This document shows positions 18,085 through 26,882 of a stretch of DNA of 64,000 bases, in pieces. The stretch's first letter is position 1; the number at the start of each line of letters is the position of its first letter. The DNA comes from Chitinophaga niastensis. GTDB taxonomy: Bacteria; Bacteroidota; Bacteroidia; Chitinophagales; Chitinophagaceae. The stretch is taken from the NCBI RefSeq assembly GCF_003014755.1, contig NZ_PYAW01000002.1, positions 1,527,860-1,591,859 of the forward strand, read 5' to 3'. The notes beneath the pieces were generated by a model, which worked only from the letters and a program-made list of their open reading frames with translations, was not told the DNA's origin and did not search any database. The translations under genes were made by a program, and so were the position numbers.

Positions 18085-18417
18085 ATGGTTGATTTAAAAG
18101 ACACTCCGGACTATGTACATTGTTTAATGATATCCCGGCTGGCAAGGAATATCTCTGAGGAAGAAGAGCTTTACCTGGAACAGCTCATCCGTGAAAATGC
18201 AATCGTAAAAAAACAATGGCAAGACCTGCGCTACCAGTTCCCCCAGGAAAGAATTGATCGTTATGAAGAATTGGATTGGTTAGATGCAGCTGAAATTACT
18301 GCACTCCCGCTGCATCACAATTGGCCACTCCTCATCATTCGCTGGCTGGCGGTGGTAATAACCATTATAATGGCTGTTGGCTTGATTATTTTATTCTTTT
18401 ACAGGAAACACACCTGA
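18085..18417 (+). CDS. Small single-pass membrane protein with FecR-like N-terminal domain
   Basis: 110 residues from the ATG at 18085; an upstream TTG would add 16 residues with no leader function, so I prefer the ATG. Residues 7-50 (HCLMISRLARNISEEEELYLEQ) resemble the cytoplasmic N-terminal helix bundle of FecR-type anti-sigma factors. A single membrane helix follows at about 83-105, and the protein stops at RKHT without any periplasmic FecR domain. No sigma-factor gene is adjacent. It may be a stand-alone or decayed anti-sigma factor. It is convergent with the permease at 18419, with a 1-bp gap. Confidence 0.6.
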   Translation: MVDLKDTPDYVHCLMISRLARNISEEEELYLEQLIRENAIVKKQWQDLRYQFPQERIDRYEELDWLDAAEITALPLHHNWPLLIIRWLAVVITIIMAVGLIILFFYRKHT

Positions 18418-18418
18418 C

Positions 18419-20773
18419 TTACTCCGCCTGCAGCGCCTTTACCGGGTTGGCCCTTGCTGCTCTTACTCCCTGATAACTCACTGTTGCCACCGCAATGATA
18501 ACAGCCAAAGCTCCTGCCGATAAAAACATCCACCACTGCAATTCAATACGGTATTCTATACCATGCAGTAATTGCTGCATAATAATCAATGCCAGTGGTG
18601 CTGCGAGCAGGAAAGCAATGATAACAGGTTTCAGGAAATCCTGCGTTAGCATAAACCATATCCTGACAGCATTAGCCCCCATGATCTTACGGATACCAAT
18701 TTCTTTGTTACGGCGTTCCGCCAGGAAGGCAGATAAGCCAAAGAGCCCCAGGCAGGAAATCAGGATAGCCATACCACCTATCCAGTTGATCATCAGCTGT
18801 CCGGAACGGATACCATCAAACTGTTTCTGATATGCTTCTTTGTTGAAGTAATATTCAAAGGGGTATTCCGGGTTACTTCTTTTTACTGCCTGCTCAATTT
18901 TAACCAGACTTTGTTGGGGATCAACACCATCACGCAGACGGATAAAAAAATGATTCATAGCACCGGTGCCGAGATAAAAGGCCATCGGTCTGGTACCATT
19001 AAAGGGGTTGTCGCAAACGAAATCTTTTACTACACCAATAATAGGATTCTTGCCTAACAGGGTACCTATTATCGGCTCTTTAAGTCCCATCTTTTTAACC
19101 GCCGTCTGGTTCACGATGCAGCCGGTGGAGTCGCTGCCATAATCCGGACTAAACTCACGACCGGCTACCATGGTCATCCCGGCTGTTCTGGCCCAGTCGT
19201 ATTGTATAGAGGAAACCACTATCGAAAAATTCTGATCAGGTGTTTTTCCGGGCCATTGAATGCCATCGGTAGCACCGCCATATTCCAGCAGGTTATCTGT
19301 GCCGGCAGATACGCTCACTATCTCAGGGATTTGCAGCAGATCGTTTTTAAGGACTTTAAATTTGCCTGTCATATCACCCCTGGCTGGTATCTCAAGCAGG
19401 TTGTCCTGATTGTAGCCTACCGGCCTGTTTTGCCCGTAGCGGAGTTGATTATAAATGACGATGGTAGTAATGATCATAATAATGGAAAGGACAAACTGAA
19501 AGGTCACCAAACTCCTGCGCAATATAGATCCACCTTTATGATGGCTGATTACACCTTTTAAAACTTTCACGGGCTGAAAACTGCTGAGAAAGAATGCGGG
19601 GTAACTGCCGGCTACAAGCCCGGTAAATAATACTAAACTAAGGAGTCCTGACCATATTCGCCAATTAGAGAAGCCAAAAGAAATACTTCTGCCGGATATG
19701 CGGTTGAGTGCAGGTATCGTAATAAGTGTCAGTAAAATACTCAGTAGCATAGCCAGGAAAGTAATTAACAGGGCTTCTGCCAGAAATTGAAAGATGATGG
19801 TCTTGCGGGAGGCGCCTAACGCTTTGCGCACACCTACTTCTCGGGCACGGCGCTCAGAGCGTGCAGTGGCGAGGTTCATGAAATTGATGCAGGCAATCAG
19901 CAAAACAAACAAACCAATAATGCCTGACAGCATTACCACCTGGAAGCGGCCGCCGTATCTGTTGGGTTTACCGTTTTTGAAGGCGCCATGCATCCAGGAA
20001 TCTGCAAAAGGATAAGCAAACAAATGTTCGGTGGAGTCCTGCGTTTTTTCCAGGAATAATTTTTCCAGTTTGTGGTTAAGTCCCGGCAGATCGGCGCCAG
20101 GCTGTAGTTGTACCCAGGTCAGGAGCCGGTTATTATCCCATTTATCTATCCAGTCTTTGTTCTCCTGTTCAAAAAGGCGGAAAGGCAGTATAATATCACA
20201 GCGCATTGTGCTGTTGGGAGGGATATCACGAATGATGGCAGCCACTTTCAGGTCATGTGTATTATTTTGCCGGATAATTTTGCCCATGGGATCTGCCTTA
20301 CCAAATAATCTGGCGGCGGCACTTTCGGTTAATACCACAGATCCCGGCTCACGCAGCGCCGTAACCGGATTGCCGGCTATGGCAGGGAAAGTCATGATAT
20401 TAAAATAGTCAGGATCTGCATAGAGAGATAATTGATAGATGTTCTTGTCGCCTGTTTTGATCAGTTGCTGACCGCCGTAAGAGGAACGGGCGGCATATTT
20501 TATTTCAGGGAGATCACTGCGCAATGCAGCTGCCAGCGGGGCAGGAGTGGACGAGCCGGTGAAAAAGGTGCCATCCCGTTTCTGGTGTTGCATGAGTAAA
20601 TGGATATCCTGCAGATGCGCATGAAAAGCATTAAAACCGAATTCATCTGTAATCCACAGCATGATAATGATGCCGGTGGCTAAACCGATGGACAGTCCGC
20701 CGATGTTGATGATTGTGGATAGCTTATTTTTCAGCAGATTTCTCCAGCCGAGCTGGAAGTAATTTTTAAACAT
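18419..20773 (-). CDS. ABC transporter permease, MacB/FtsX type
   Basis: 784 residues. Two copies of the MacB_PCD-FtsX unit: a first membrane helix at about 20-42 (ININIGG-like segment then IGLATGI), a periplasmic domain to about 280, three helices with FMNLATARSERRAREVGVRKALGA (the FtsX signature), then a second periplasmic domain and a final FtsX unit with RNKEIGIRKIMGA. This is the Bacteroidota form of about 780-800 residues found in macrolide- or lipoprotein-exporter-like systems. No ATPase gene is adjacent, so it must use one encoded elsewhere. Start at 20773 fits the usual MFKNYFQLGWRN opening. Confidence 0.9.
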   Translation of the reverse strand: MFKNYFQLGWRNLLKNKLSTIINIGGLSIGLATGIIIMLWITDEFGFNAFHAHLQDIHLLMQHQKRDGTFFTGSSTPAPLAAALRSDLPEIKYAARSSYGGQQLIKTGDKNIYQLSLYADPDYFNIMTFPAIAGNPVTALREPGSVVLTESAAARLFGKADPMGKIIRQNNTHDLKVAAIIRDIPPNSTMRCDIILPFRLFEQENKDWIDKWDNNRLLTWVQLQPGADLPGLNHKLEKLFLEKTQDSTEHLFAYPFADSWMHGAFKNGKPNRYGGRFQVVMLSGIIGLFVLLIACINFMNLATARSERRAREVGVRKALGASRKTIIFQFLAEALLITFLAMLLSILLTLITIPALNRISGRSISFGFSNWRIWSGLLSLVLFTGLVAGSYPAFFLSSFQPVKVLKGVISHHKGGSILRRSLVTFQFVLSIIMIITTIVIYNQLRYGQNRPVGYNQDNLLEIPARGDMTGKFKVLKNDLLQIPEIVSVSAGTDNLLEYGGATDGIQWPGKTPDQNFSIVVSSIQYDWARTAGMTMVAGREFSPDYGSDSTGCIVNQTAVKKMGLKEPIIGTLLGKNPIIGVVKDFVCDNPFNGTRPMAFYLGTGAMNHFFIRLRDGVDPQQSLVKIEQAVKRSNPEYPFEYYFNKEAYQKQFDGIRSGQLMINWIGGMAILISCLGLFGLSAFLAERRNKEIGIRKIMGANAVRIWFMLTQDFLKPVIIAFLLAAPLALIIMQQLLHGIEYRIELQWWMFLSAGALAVIIAVATVSYQGVRAARANPVKALQAE

Positions 20774-20817
20774 GCAATGATGTTTTTGTCAACTGATGAT
20801 GATCATAAAACGATGCC

Positions 20818-21225
20818 TCAGAAATATAATTCTTCGATGTCACAATCACCCGACGCAGTTCTCTTGTTGCCAACGGAAGGCATTTTTGTGGTGAGGCTAA
20901 GGGAGATATTCCCTCTGCTCATATGGAGTTTATAAGTTTCCAGCAGTTTTACATTACCCTGCTTATCTTTTACTTCAATGCTATAGGTGCCGGAGGGAAG
21001 CGGTATAAAAAGTGTTTGCTGTTGTAAGGCCGCAGTGCCGCAGGTAGGCGCATTATCCTGGTAGGGCAGTACACCTTTGTAAGTATCATTAATATAAAGA
21101 TAGTAAGTACTGTCCGGATGTGTATGTGTCCAGAAATAAGTTTTCATGGTGCCTCCCTGTACATTGCATTGACTAAGCAATAGCAAAACGGCGGCTGCAA
21201 CAGGGAGGAGGAATATTCTTTTCAT
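20818..21225 (-). CDS. Small lipoprotein
   Basis: 135 residues. The lipobox LLSQC puts the lipidated cysteine at residue 20. The mature part is a small beta-sheet-like domain (DSTYYLYINDTYKG ... LPSGTYSIEVKDKQG) reminiscent of PEGA-type surface domains, ending in an unstructured SGDCDIEELYF tail. It precedes the FtsX-type permease by 44 bp on the same strand, so the two may be transcribed together. No specific function is recognisable. Confidence 0.7.
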   Translation of the reverse strand: MKRIFLLPVAAAVLLLLSQCNVQGGTMKTYFWTHTHPDSTYYLYINDTYKGVLPYQDNAPTCGTAALQQQTLFIPLPSGTYSIEVKDKQGNVKLLETYKLHMSRGNISLSLTTKMPSVGNKRTASGDCDIEELYF

Positions 21226-21312
21226 GTAGTGTAGTTTTGGGTGAGCAGCGATATTTTCCCAAAAATTACAGGAAGAGAAGGAGTTGGGTTAACAAATGTG
21301 ATGGAAATGTAA

Positions 21313-22491
21313 TTATATGTGACGAAAGGAATGGTTTTCGACTTGCTTCTTTGCACCTGCCTCCAGTTTGCTCCTGAGTGCAATCATCAGCAAGGAAGCC
21401 ACACCAAACGCCATGCCTGTCCAGGGGGCCTGGGCGATGCCATAGTTGGCAATCACCCATCCACCCACGATGGTACCCGCAGATACGCCCAGGTTACCAA
21501 AGGAGATAGCCAGTGTATTGGCAAATTCCATGGCATCCGGAGCGGCGGATATCATATAGGCGGCAGCGTTAAGGAAACAGGGCGCATATAAAAATCCCCA
21601 TATGGCAATCACGATCATGGTAGCAAAGGAGTTGTTGCCGGCATAATATAAAGCTGCAGGAATGAAGATGGTGCCCAACAGGAAAGCTGCGGCTGTAAGC
21701 GGAATACTTTTGCCCAGCATCCTGCCGGCCAGCCAGTTGGCCAGTATGCCGGTAACGCCAAACAGCAGCATCATGTAGCTGATGGTTTGAGGGCTCATCT
21801 GTTTTACCTTACCCAGGTAGTCAGCAAAATAACTATAGGTAGAAAACCAGGCAGCAATCATCAGGAAGTTCATAGCGCTGCTGAGCAGAAAATCCGGTCG
21901 GGTCAATATTTTCAATTGTGTGCCGTATGATTTTTTTTCCGCTACCGGCATAGATGGTAATGCACTGAAGATGCTGATCAGTGCCAAGGCACTTACGATA
22001 GCCTGAACAATAAATGATGTCCGCCATGTATAAACACTCGCCAGATATGTAGCATAAGGCACGGTGGTCACCATGGCGATGGCAATACCACCCAGTACAA
22101 TCCCCATAAGCTGATGTTCCTGTTTTTTATCGCCATGGCGCACTGCTGCTGCAATGGCGGAAGAAATAAATACGGGTTGCAGGAAGGCCGGTAACATGCG
22201 CATCACCACCAGTAGCCAGAAAGGAGGTGCCAGTGCAGATACAATGCCGGTCAGCAAAAAGATACTCATGCCCGCTAGCATGATTTTTTTGCGGTTGATG
22301 CCCGAGGCGAGCAGCGTCATAAACGGACCGGTTAATGCAATCACCAGAGCAAAAGCACTTAGCAGGATGCCGGCCTTATTGATGCTGATACGGTAATAGG
22401 TAGCTACCTGTGGCAATATGCCGATAATGCCAAATTCTGTTGTGATAATGCCTATCAAGCCTAAACAGCCGATGTATGCGATCTTTTTCAT
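21313..22491 (-). CDS. MFS transporter, DHA1 family (AraJ-like)
   Basis: 392 residues with twelve predicted membrane segments. The first helix (IGIITTEFGIIGILP) and the loop SGINRKKIMLAG between helices 2 and 3 correspond to motif A of the major facilitator family; TEFGIIGILP is typical of DHA1 sugar/drug exporters related to AraJ and YdhP. The gene is divergent from a LysR regulator 103 bp away, the usual arrangement for an inducible exporter. Substrate unknown. Confidence 0.87.
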   Translation of the reverse strand: MKKIAYIGCLGLIGIITTEFGIIGILPQVATYYRISINKAGILLSAFALVIALTGPFMTLLASGINRKKIMLAGMSIFLLTGIVSALAPPFWLLVVMRMLPAFLQPVFISSAIAAAVRHGDKKQEHQLMGIVLGGIAIAMVTTVPYATYLASVYTWRTSFIVQAIVSALALISIFSALPSMPVAEKKSYGTQLKILTRPDFLLSSAMNFLMIAAWFSTYSYFADYLGKVKQMSPQTISYMMLLFGVTGILANWLAGRMLGKSIPLTAAAFLLGTIFIPAALYYAGNNSFATMIVIAIWGFLYAPCFLNAAAYMISAAPDAMEFANTLAISFGNLGVSAGTIVGGWVIANYGIAQAPWTGMAFGVASLLMIALRSKLEAGAKKQVENHSFRHI

Positions 22492-22594
22492 CTCTTTTAA
22501 AAATTATTAAACTGTTGCAAAGGTGAGTGGATATATGCTATAAATAAAATAGCTTGATTTATGTAGGTTCATAAAAATATTTATAATTTGCAGT

Positions 22595-23485
22595 ATGGTT
22601 AATTTAGAATGGTACAGGACTTTTAAGGCTGTTTATCAAACAGGCTCGCTAACAGCAGCCGCTAAGGAGCTATTTATTTCACAACCTAATGTGGGGCAGC
22701 ACCTCTCTGCGCTGGAAGCACATGTAGGCATGAAATTGTTTGAGCGCAAGCCCCGTATTGTGCCAACAGATTATGGTAAAATGTTTTATACACAGATTAT
22801 TGAGCCTTTATCAAGACTGGAGAATGTAGAAACAGATTTTAGGCATCGTTGTATTTATAAGGAGCTGCCGTATATCAACATAGGCGCTGTAAAGGAGATT
22901 TTTTACAGCTTATTTGCAAAAAATATCACCCGGCTTCCGGCCATGGTAACAATGGAATTTGGGATAACGAAAGACCTTATCTCAAAACTTCAAAAGAATG
23001 ATATTCAATTTGTGATTGCCGCACAACTCATCGAAGGGCAACACCTCACTTATGAACCCTTATTCATGGAAAGCTTCACAATCGTTGCCAATGCAGATAT
23101 GGACACAACTGTGCTGGACGGCTACCTGGCCAATAAAGAACATGATAAAGCGGAGGACTGGTTGTTAAAACAGGACTGGTTTGCCTACAGCAGCGACCTG
23201 GCTGTTATCCGCCGATTCTGGCTACAGAATTTCGCCAAGCGCCCGGTGATGAAGCCTCGTTACGTCATCCCTGATATGCATAACATCCTGGAAGCGATCA
23301 GTAATGGTAATGGTATGACTGTCACCGCCAACTACCTCGCAGTGGAACCGCTGAAACAGGGCCGTTTGAAAGAAGTTTGGATAGGAAACGTACCTACTAC
23401 CAATACTATTTATCTGGCTTATGATAAAACCAAGGCTAGTCCCGGGCAGATTGAAATAGTGAGGCAGCTGTTAAAGCCCATGTAA
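22595..23485 (+). CDS. LysR-family transcriptional regulator
   Basis: 296 residues. Winged helix-turn-helix at residues 1-60 (GSLTAAAKELFISQPNVGQHLSALE), then a linker helix and a periplasmic-binding-protein-like effector domain (90-290). Divergent from the MFS exporter; LysR proteins usually control the divergent neighbour and themselves, so the 103-bp gap probably holds its operators. The effector is not predictable from sequence. Confidence 0.9.
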   Translation: MVNLEWYRTFKAVYQTGSLTAAAKELFISQPNVGQHLSALEAHVGMKLFERKPRIVPTDYGKMFYTQIIEPLSRLENVETDFRHRCIYKELPYINIGAVKEIFYSLFAKNITRLPAMVTMEFGITKDLISKLQKNDIQFVIAAQLIEGQHLTYEPLFMESFTIVANADMDTTVLDGYLANKEHDKAEDWLLKQDWFAYSSDLAVIRRFWLQNFAKRPVMKPRYVIPDMHNILEAISNGNGMTVTANYLAVEPLKQGRLKEVWIGNVPTTNTIYLAYDKTKASPGQIEIVRQLLKPM

Positions 23486-23520
23486 CAAGGAGGGGATGGG
23501 GGTGGTATTCGTATCCGTTC

Positions 23521-24237
23521 CTACTTCAACAGCTCCAGCGTATGCGTAATCATCTCCGCATTCCCTTGCCAGCCCTGATGTCCCGGAATAATATACCTGG
23601 TATGTTTAAAACGTGTAGCCACGTTATGCAGTGATGCCGGCCATTGCGCTAAATTACTATCTCCGGTAAAGCCAATTGTTTTTGCTTCCAGGCTTTTTAT
23701 AAAGCAGCCACCATAAAGTATCTGGTCTTTTGGAAACCAGATAAGCAGGTTGTCTTTGGTATGTCCTTCGCCGGGATAGTACGTTTGAATGCGCAACTTA
23801 CCTACAGTAAAAGTGGTATCCTTATCAAAAGTAAATTCGGGTTGTTTGTAACCTCCGGCTTTGCACAAATCCGCGGTTAGCTTGCTGGTATAGGTTTTTA
23901 TGCCATTTTTTTTAAACACGTCCAATCCGATAGTTCTGTCATCATGAAAGTGTGTTGCAATGGCGAGCACAATTTTTTGATGATATTGTTGTGTGAGTGT
24001 ATCTATTAATTGTTGCGTTTGTGCTTCGCTCCAGGGAGTATCAATAATTACAATGCCGCTGTCGGTAACAACGTAAAGCCCGTTGGCCGGAAATATAGTG
24101 TTGGCGTACTTCCCATAGGAAGTATACACATAAAAATTACCAGTCAGATGGGTGGTTGAAATCCTGAAGGTGCTGTCTTGTGCGAACAGTGTTGATGACA
24201 GGATCAACGAGAAAAAAAGTGATATTATTAACTTCAT
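23521..24237 (-). CDS. Subclass B1-like metallo-beta-lactamase
   Basis: 238 residues; the signal peptide ends TLFAQ at 20. All six B1 zinc ligands can be placed: His96, His98 and Asp100 in HFHDDR, His159 in GEGHTKDN, Cys178 in GGCFIKS, and His220 in PGHQ. The zinc-2 cysteine and the GGCFIKS context distinguish B1 from glyoxalase-like members of the fold. Length matches B1 enzymes of environmental Bacteroidota (BlaB/IND type). Expected to hydrolyse beta-lactams including carbapenems in the periplasm. It stands alone, divergent from a TonB receptor, with no mobile element adjacent, so it is probably an intrinsic chromosomal enzyme. Confidence 0.87.
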   Translation of the reverse strand: MKLIISLFFSLILSSTLFAQDSTFRISTTHLTGNFYVYTSYGKYANTIFPANGLYVVTDSGIVIIDTPWSEAQTQQLIDTLTQQYHQKIVLAIATHFHDDRTIGLDVFKKNGIKTYTSKLTADLCKAGGYKQPEFTFDKDTTFTVGKLRIQTYYPGEGHTKDNLLIWFPKDQILYGGCFIKSLEAKTIGFTGDSNLAQWPASLHNVATRFKHTRYIIPGHQGWQGNAEMITHTLELLK

Positions 24238-24277
24238 ACTTCAATAATTACTACGGTGCTGTTAAGGAATGGTGATG

Positions 24278-24285
24278 CAAAAATA
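24278..24285 (-). promoter_or_regulatory. Possible -7 box for the metallo-beta-lactamase gene
   Basis: Minus strand TATTTTTG fits TAnnTTTG and lies about 40 bp before the start codon. No good TTTG partner at 17-21 bp is evident, so the assignment is tentative. Confidence 0.35.
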
Positions 24286-24366
24286 GGGCAAATCCGGCAA
24301 CAATAAACCGGGGTGGAGCATGACTCCGGAACAAATACATAAGTAATCCGCAGAAATATTTATATA

Positions 24367-24399
24367 TTAAGTCGCTGTATCCCTGATACAGCGACTTAA
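24367..24399 (+). promoter_or_regulatory. Perfect 14-bp hairpin next to the TonB receptor start codon
   Basis: TTAAGTCGCTGTAT and ATACAGCGACTTAA pair without mismatch around a 5-base loop (CCCTG), and the start codon follows 8 bases later. The stem would cover the region where a ribosome lands. It could limit translation, act as an attenuator, or be an operator dyad for a dimeric repressor. Not followed by a T run long enough for a typical terminator. Confidence 0.6.
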
Positions 24400-24407
24400 T
24401 AATTTTT

Positions 24408-26462
24408 ATGAACATGCGCATTTTGTCGGGGGCTGCTATATTAATCACGTTATCTGCTTCCCGGTTGCTGGCACAGCAGGATACGCTGCAGCAGTTGCCG
24501 GAAGTAATTGTGAAATCTTACTTTTCAAAGTCACCTTTGCAACGTATACCCACTGCCGTGAGTATAGTGTCTGCAGCTGATATGCAGCTACAGCAGGGTG
24601 CTTCACTATTGGGCGCTTTGAACACGGTACCAGGTTTACGCATGGAGGAAAGATCACCCGGCAGTTATCGTTTATCCATACGCGGTAGTTTACTCCGTTC
24701 GCCTTTTGGTATCCGTAATATTAAAATTTATATAGATGATATCCCGCTGACGGATGCAGGAGGTAATGCCTACCTGAATCTCATAGACCCCGATGCGGTG
24801 AGCCAGGCGGAAATCCTGAAAGGCCCGGACGGCAGCCTCTTTGGGGCCAACTCCGGTGGGGTAGTGCGACTGGAACTATCGCCACCGCCCAATGACACGC
24901 ATCATTTACAGGTAAACGTGCAAGGTGGCAGCTATGGCTTGTTCCATGGCAGCATCGCCTGGCAGCAAAAATGGAATAACTACCAGCTGCAGGTATTACA
25001 GGGCTATCAGCAATCAGACGGTTACCGGCAGAATACAGCGCTGAAAAGATCCTATACCCAAACCACTCAACGATGGGAATATAAACCCGGTTATGTGCTG
25101 AAGTTGCTGGCATTCTATTCAGATCTTTCGTATCGTACACCCGGTGGTCTTACGCTGGCGCAAAGCGAGGCGAATCCGCAATCAGCAAGACCAGCTACCA
25201 ACACACTTCCCGGGGCTGTTACGCAACAGGCAGGCATCTATAACCGCACTTTCCAGGGAGGGCTCACACATGAAGCGCAATTTAATCCGCGGTTACAACA
25301 GGTGTTGTCGGTATTTGGCGCCAATACACACTTTGAAAATCCGTTCCTCACCAACTATGAAGTAAGAGATGAAAATACAGCAGGGATACGCACTTACCTG
25401 CAATGGATCAACAATCCCGATCATCATACCGCTTTGCAATGGAAGTGGCTGGGCGGTCTGGAATGGCAGCAAACCGGGTCTGATATCGTTAACTACGGTA
25501 ACCGGCAGGGCAAGCGGGATACAGTGCAGGCAGCAGATAAACTGATGGCCGCACAGTATTTTTTCTTCACCCGCTTCCAGGCTACCGTTAATAATTTCCT
25601 GGTGGAAGCAGCAATAAGTTTGAATTATTACGGCTACAGCTATAACACTAACGGGCACACGAAAGTGAACTTGTCACCTCAGCTGATGCCAAGGGTTTCT
25701 TTCTCTTACCTGTTCAGTCCTTACATTACGGGGCGTATCACCGTGAGTCGCGGCTACTCGCCACCGGCAACCGCCGAAATACGTGCAGCCGATCACGTTA
25801 TTAATACCTCGTTGCAACCGGAAACCGGCTGGAACTATGAAACGGGCGTACGCATCTATGCCCGTCGCGGCAGCGCCATGCTGGATGCTGCTTTGTTCCA
25901 TTACCGTATGCAAAATGCTATTGTGCGCAAACTGCATGATGATGGCACCGAATATTTTGTGAACGCTGGTGGTACACGTCAAACCGGCCTGGAGTTGCAG
26001 GGCATGCTGTGGCTCTTATTACCACGGCAACAGGGTGCTATCCGGGGTATCAAATGGCAGGAAAATTATACTTACAGTAATTTTAAGTTCAACAATTATA
26101 TCAGTGCAGGTAAAAATTATTCGGGCAACAAACTTACGGGTGTGCCGCAACACGTGCTGGTAAGCAGTTTGGGCTTACAGTTCCCGGCACAAACATCGCT
26201 GTACGTACAGCATACTTTTACCAGCAGCATTCCGTTGAATGACGATAACAGTGTATATGCCGGCAGCTATCACCTGCTTCAGGCCAAAGCCCGCTGGCAG
26301 CTGCCGTTGCACAAACGTTATAATGTAACTTTACAGGGCGGCGTTGATAACCTGCTGAATGTAAAATACGCACTGGGTAATGATCTGAATGCAGCAGGTA
26401 ACCGTTTTTATAATCCTTCACCGGGAAGAAACTATTTTGGTGGCATAATCCTGACATTATAA
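24408..26462 (+). CDS. TonB-dependent receptor, siderophore/FecA-like
   Basis: 684 residues. Signal peptide ending LLAQQ at about 23; a TonB-box-like start (DTLQQLPEVIVKS); plug domain at about 40-155 with GLRMEERSPGSYRLSIRG and LKGPDGSLFGANSGG; 22-strand barrel to the C-terminus (NPSPGRNYFGGIILTL). It lacks the carboxypeptidase-like and STN domains of SusC proteins, so it belongs to the metal-chelate receptor group rather than the glycan group. A second ATG lies two codons inside; I kept the first. Ligand unknown; iron-siderophore or haem is the usual role. Expression may be governed by the hairpin at 24367-24399. Confidence 0.87.
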   Translation: MNMRILSGAAILITLSASRLLAQQDTLQQLPEVIVKSYFSKSPLQRIPTAVSIVSAADMQLQQGASLLGALNTVPGLRMEERSPGSYRLSIRGSLLRSPFGIRNIKIYIDDIPLTDAGGNAYLNLIDPDAVSQAEILKGPDGSLFGANSGGVVRLELSPPPNDTHHLQVNVQGGSYGLFHGSIAWQQKWNNYQLQVLQGYQQSDGYRQNTALKRSYTQTTQRWEYKPGYVLKLLAFYSDLSYRTPGGLTLAQSEANPQSARPATNTLPGAVTQQAGIYNRTFQGGLTHEAQFNPRLQQVLSVFGANTHFENPFLTNYEVRDENTAGIRTYLQWINNPDHHTALQWKWLGGLEWQQTGSDIVNYGNRQGKRDTVQAADKLMAAQYFFFTRFQATVNNFLVEAAISLNYYGYSYNTNGHTKVNLSPQLMPRVSFSYLFSPYITGRITVSRGYSPPATAEIRAADHVINTSLQPETGWNYETGVRIYARRGSAMLDAALFHYRMQNAIVRKLHDDGTEYFVNAGGTRQTGLELQGMLWLLLPRQQGAIRGIKWQENYTYSNFKFNNYISAGKNYSGNKLTGVPQHVLVSSLGLQFPAQTSLYVQHTFTSSIPLNDDNSVYAGSYHLLQAKARWQLPLHKRYNVTLQGGVDNLLNVKYALGNDLNAAGNRFYNPSPGRNYFGGIILTL

Positions 26463-26479
26463 TAAACTCTTCGCTAAGA

Positions 26480-26516
26480 TAAAATCAGAAAAATCAGCAT
26501 AATCAGTCTAATCCTG
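26480..26516 (+). repeat. Half-copy of the palindromic intergenic repeat at 53203-53390
   Basis: ATCAGCATAATCAGTCTAAT and the following CCTG match the right arm of the large palindrome at 53203-53390; the left arm is missing. It is joined directly to the remnant of a SnoaL-like gene. Confidence 0.6.
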
Positions 26517-26531
26517 CTAAAGAAAAGACAA

Positions 26532-26791
26532 AGGCCGAAGGCCTCCATCCGCATAAACACATCCGTAACAGGTACGTCGCACTGGAATACGCTACAGATG
26601 CAGGTCCGTTTGTAGATGTAGCACAACAAACGGTTACCTGTTACTGGAAGGCTACCGGCGTATATGCGGGGCTTACAGGCCAGGCAGGTGATATAGTGGG
26701 GAAAGAATTTACCGTAGTGGGCACGGACATCCTCAAGTTCCGGGAGGGCAAAATTTATGAATGCTGGACAATGAGTGTACCATTGGGTTAA
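26532..26791 (+). pseudogene. 3' remnant of a SnoaL-like (NTF2-fold) gene
   Basis: An open frame without a start codon ends at TAA 26789-26791. Its translation contains VGKEFTVVGTDILKFREGKI, the C-terminal signature of SnoaL-like/steroid-isomerase-fold proteins, preceded by VTCYWKATGVYAG. About 80 residues remain of an expected 130 or so; the 5' part is replaced by repeat sequence, and an in-frame stop lies at 26480. The gene is broken. No other copy is in this window. Confidence 0.65.
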
Positions 26792-26882
26792 CACCCGCTT
26801 TCGCATTACTTTGTATTTTAAATGCGTATCTGCTTAACAAAACCGGCATAGAATTGTAATTAGTGTAAGCATTTACAAGAAG

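Noticed and set aside
21313..23485. Resistance island including the MFS exporter and the beta-lactamase
   Set aside because: Genes are separately oriented with a LysR regulator between and no mobile element; ordinary chromosomal neighbours.
25674..25982. 102-residue minus-strand frame inside the TonB receptor
   Set aside because: Antisense shadow of a strongly supported coding region, as are the other long frames opposite the receptors, permease and SusC/SusD genes.
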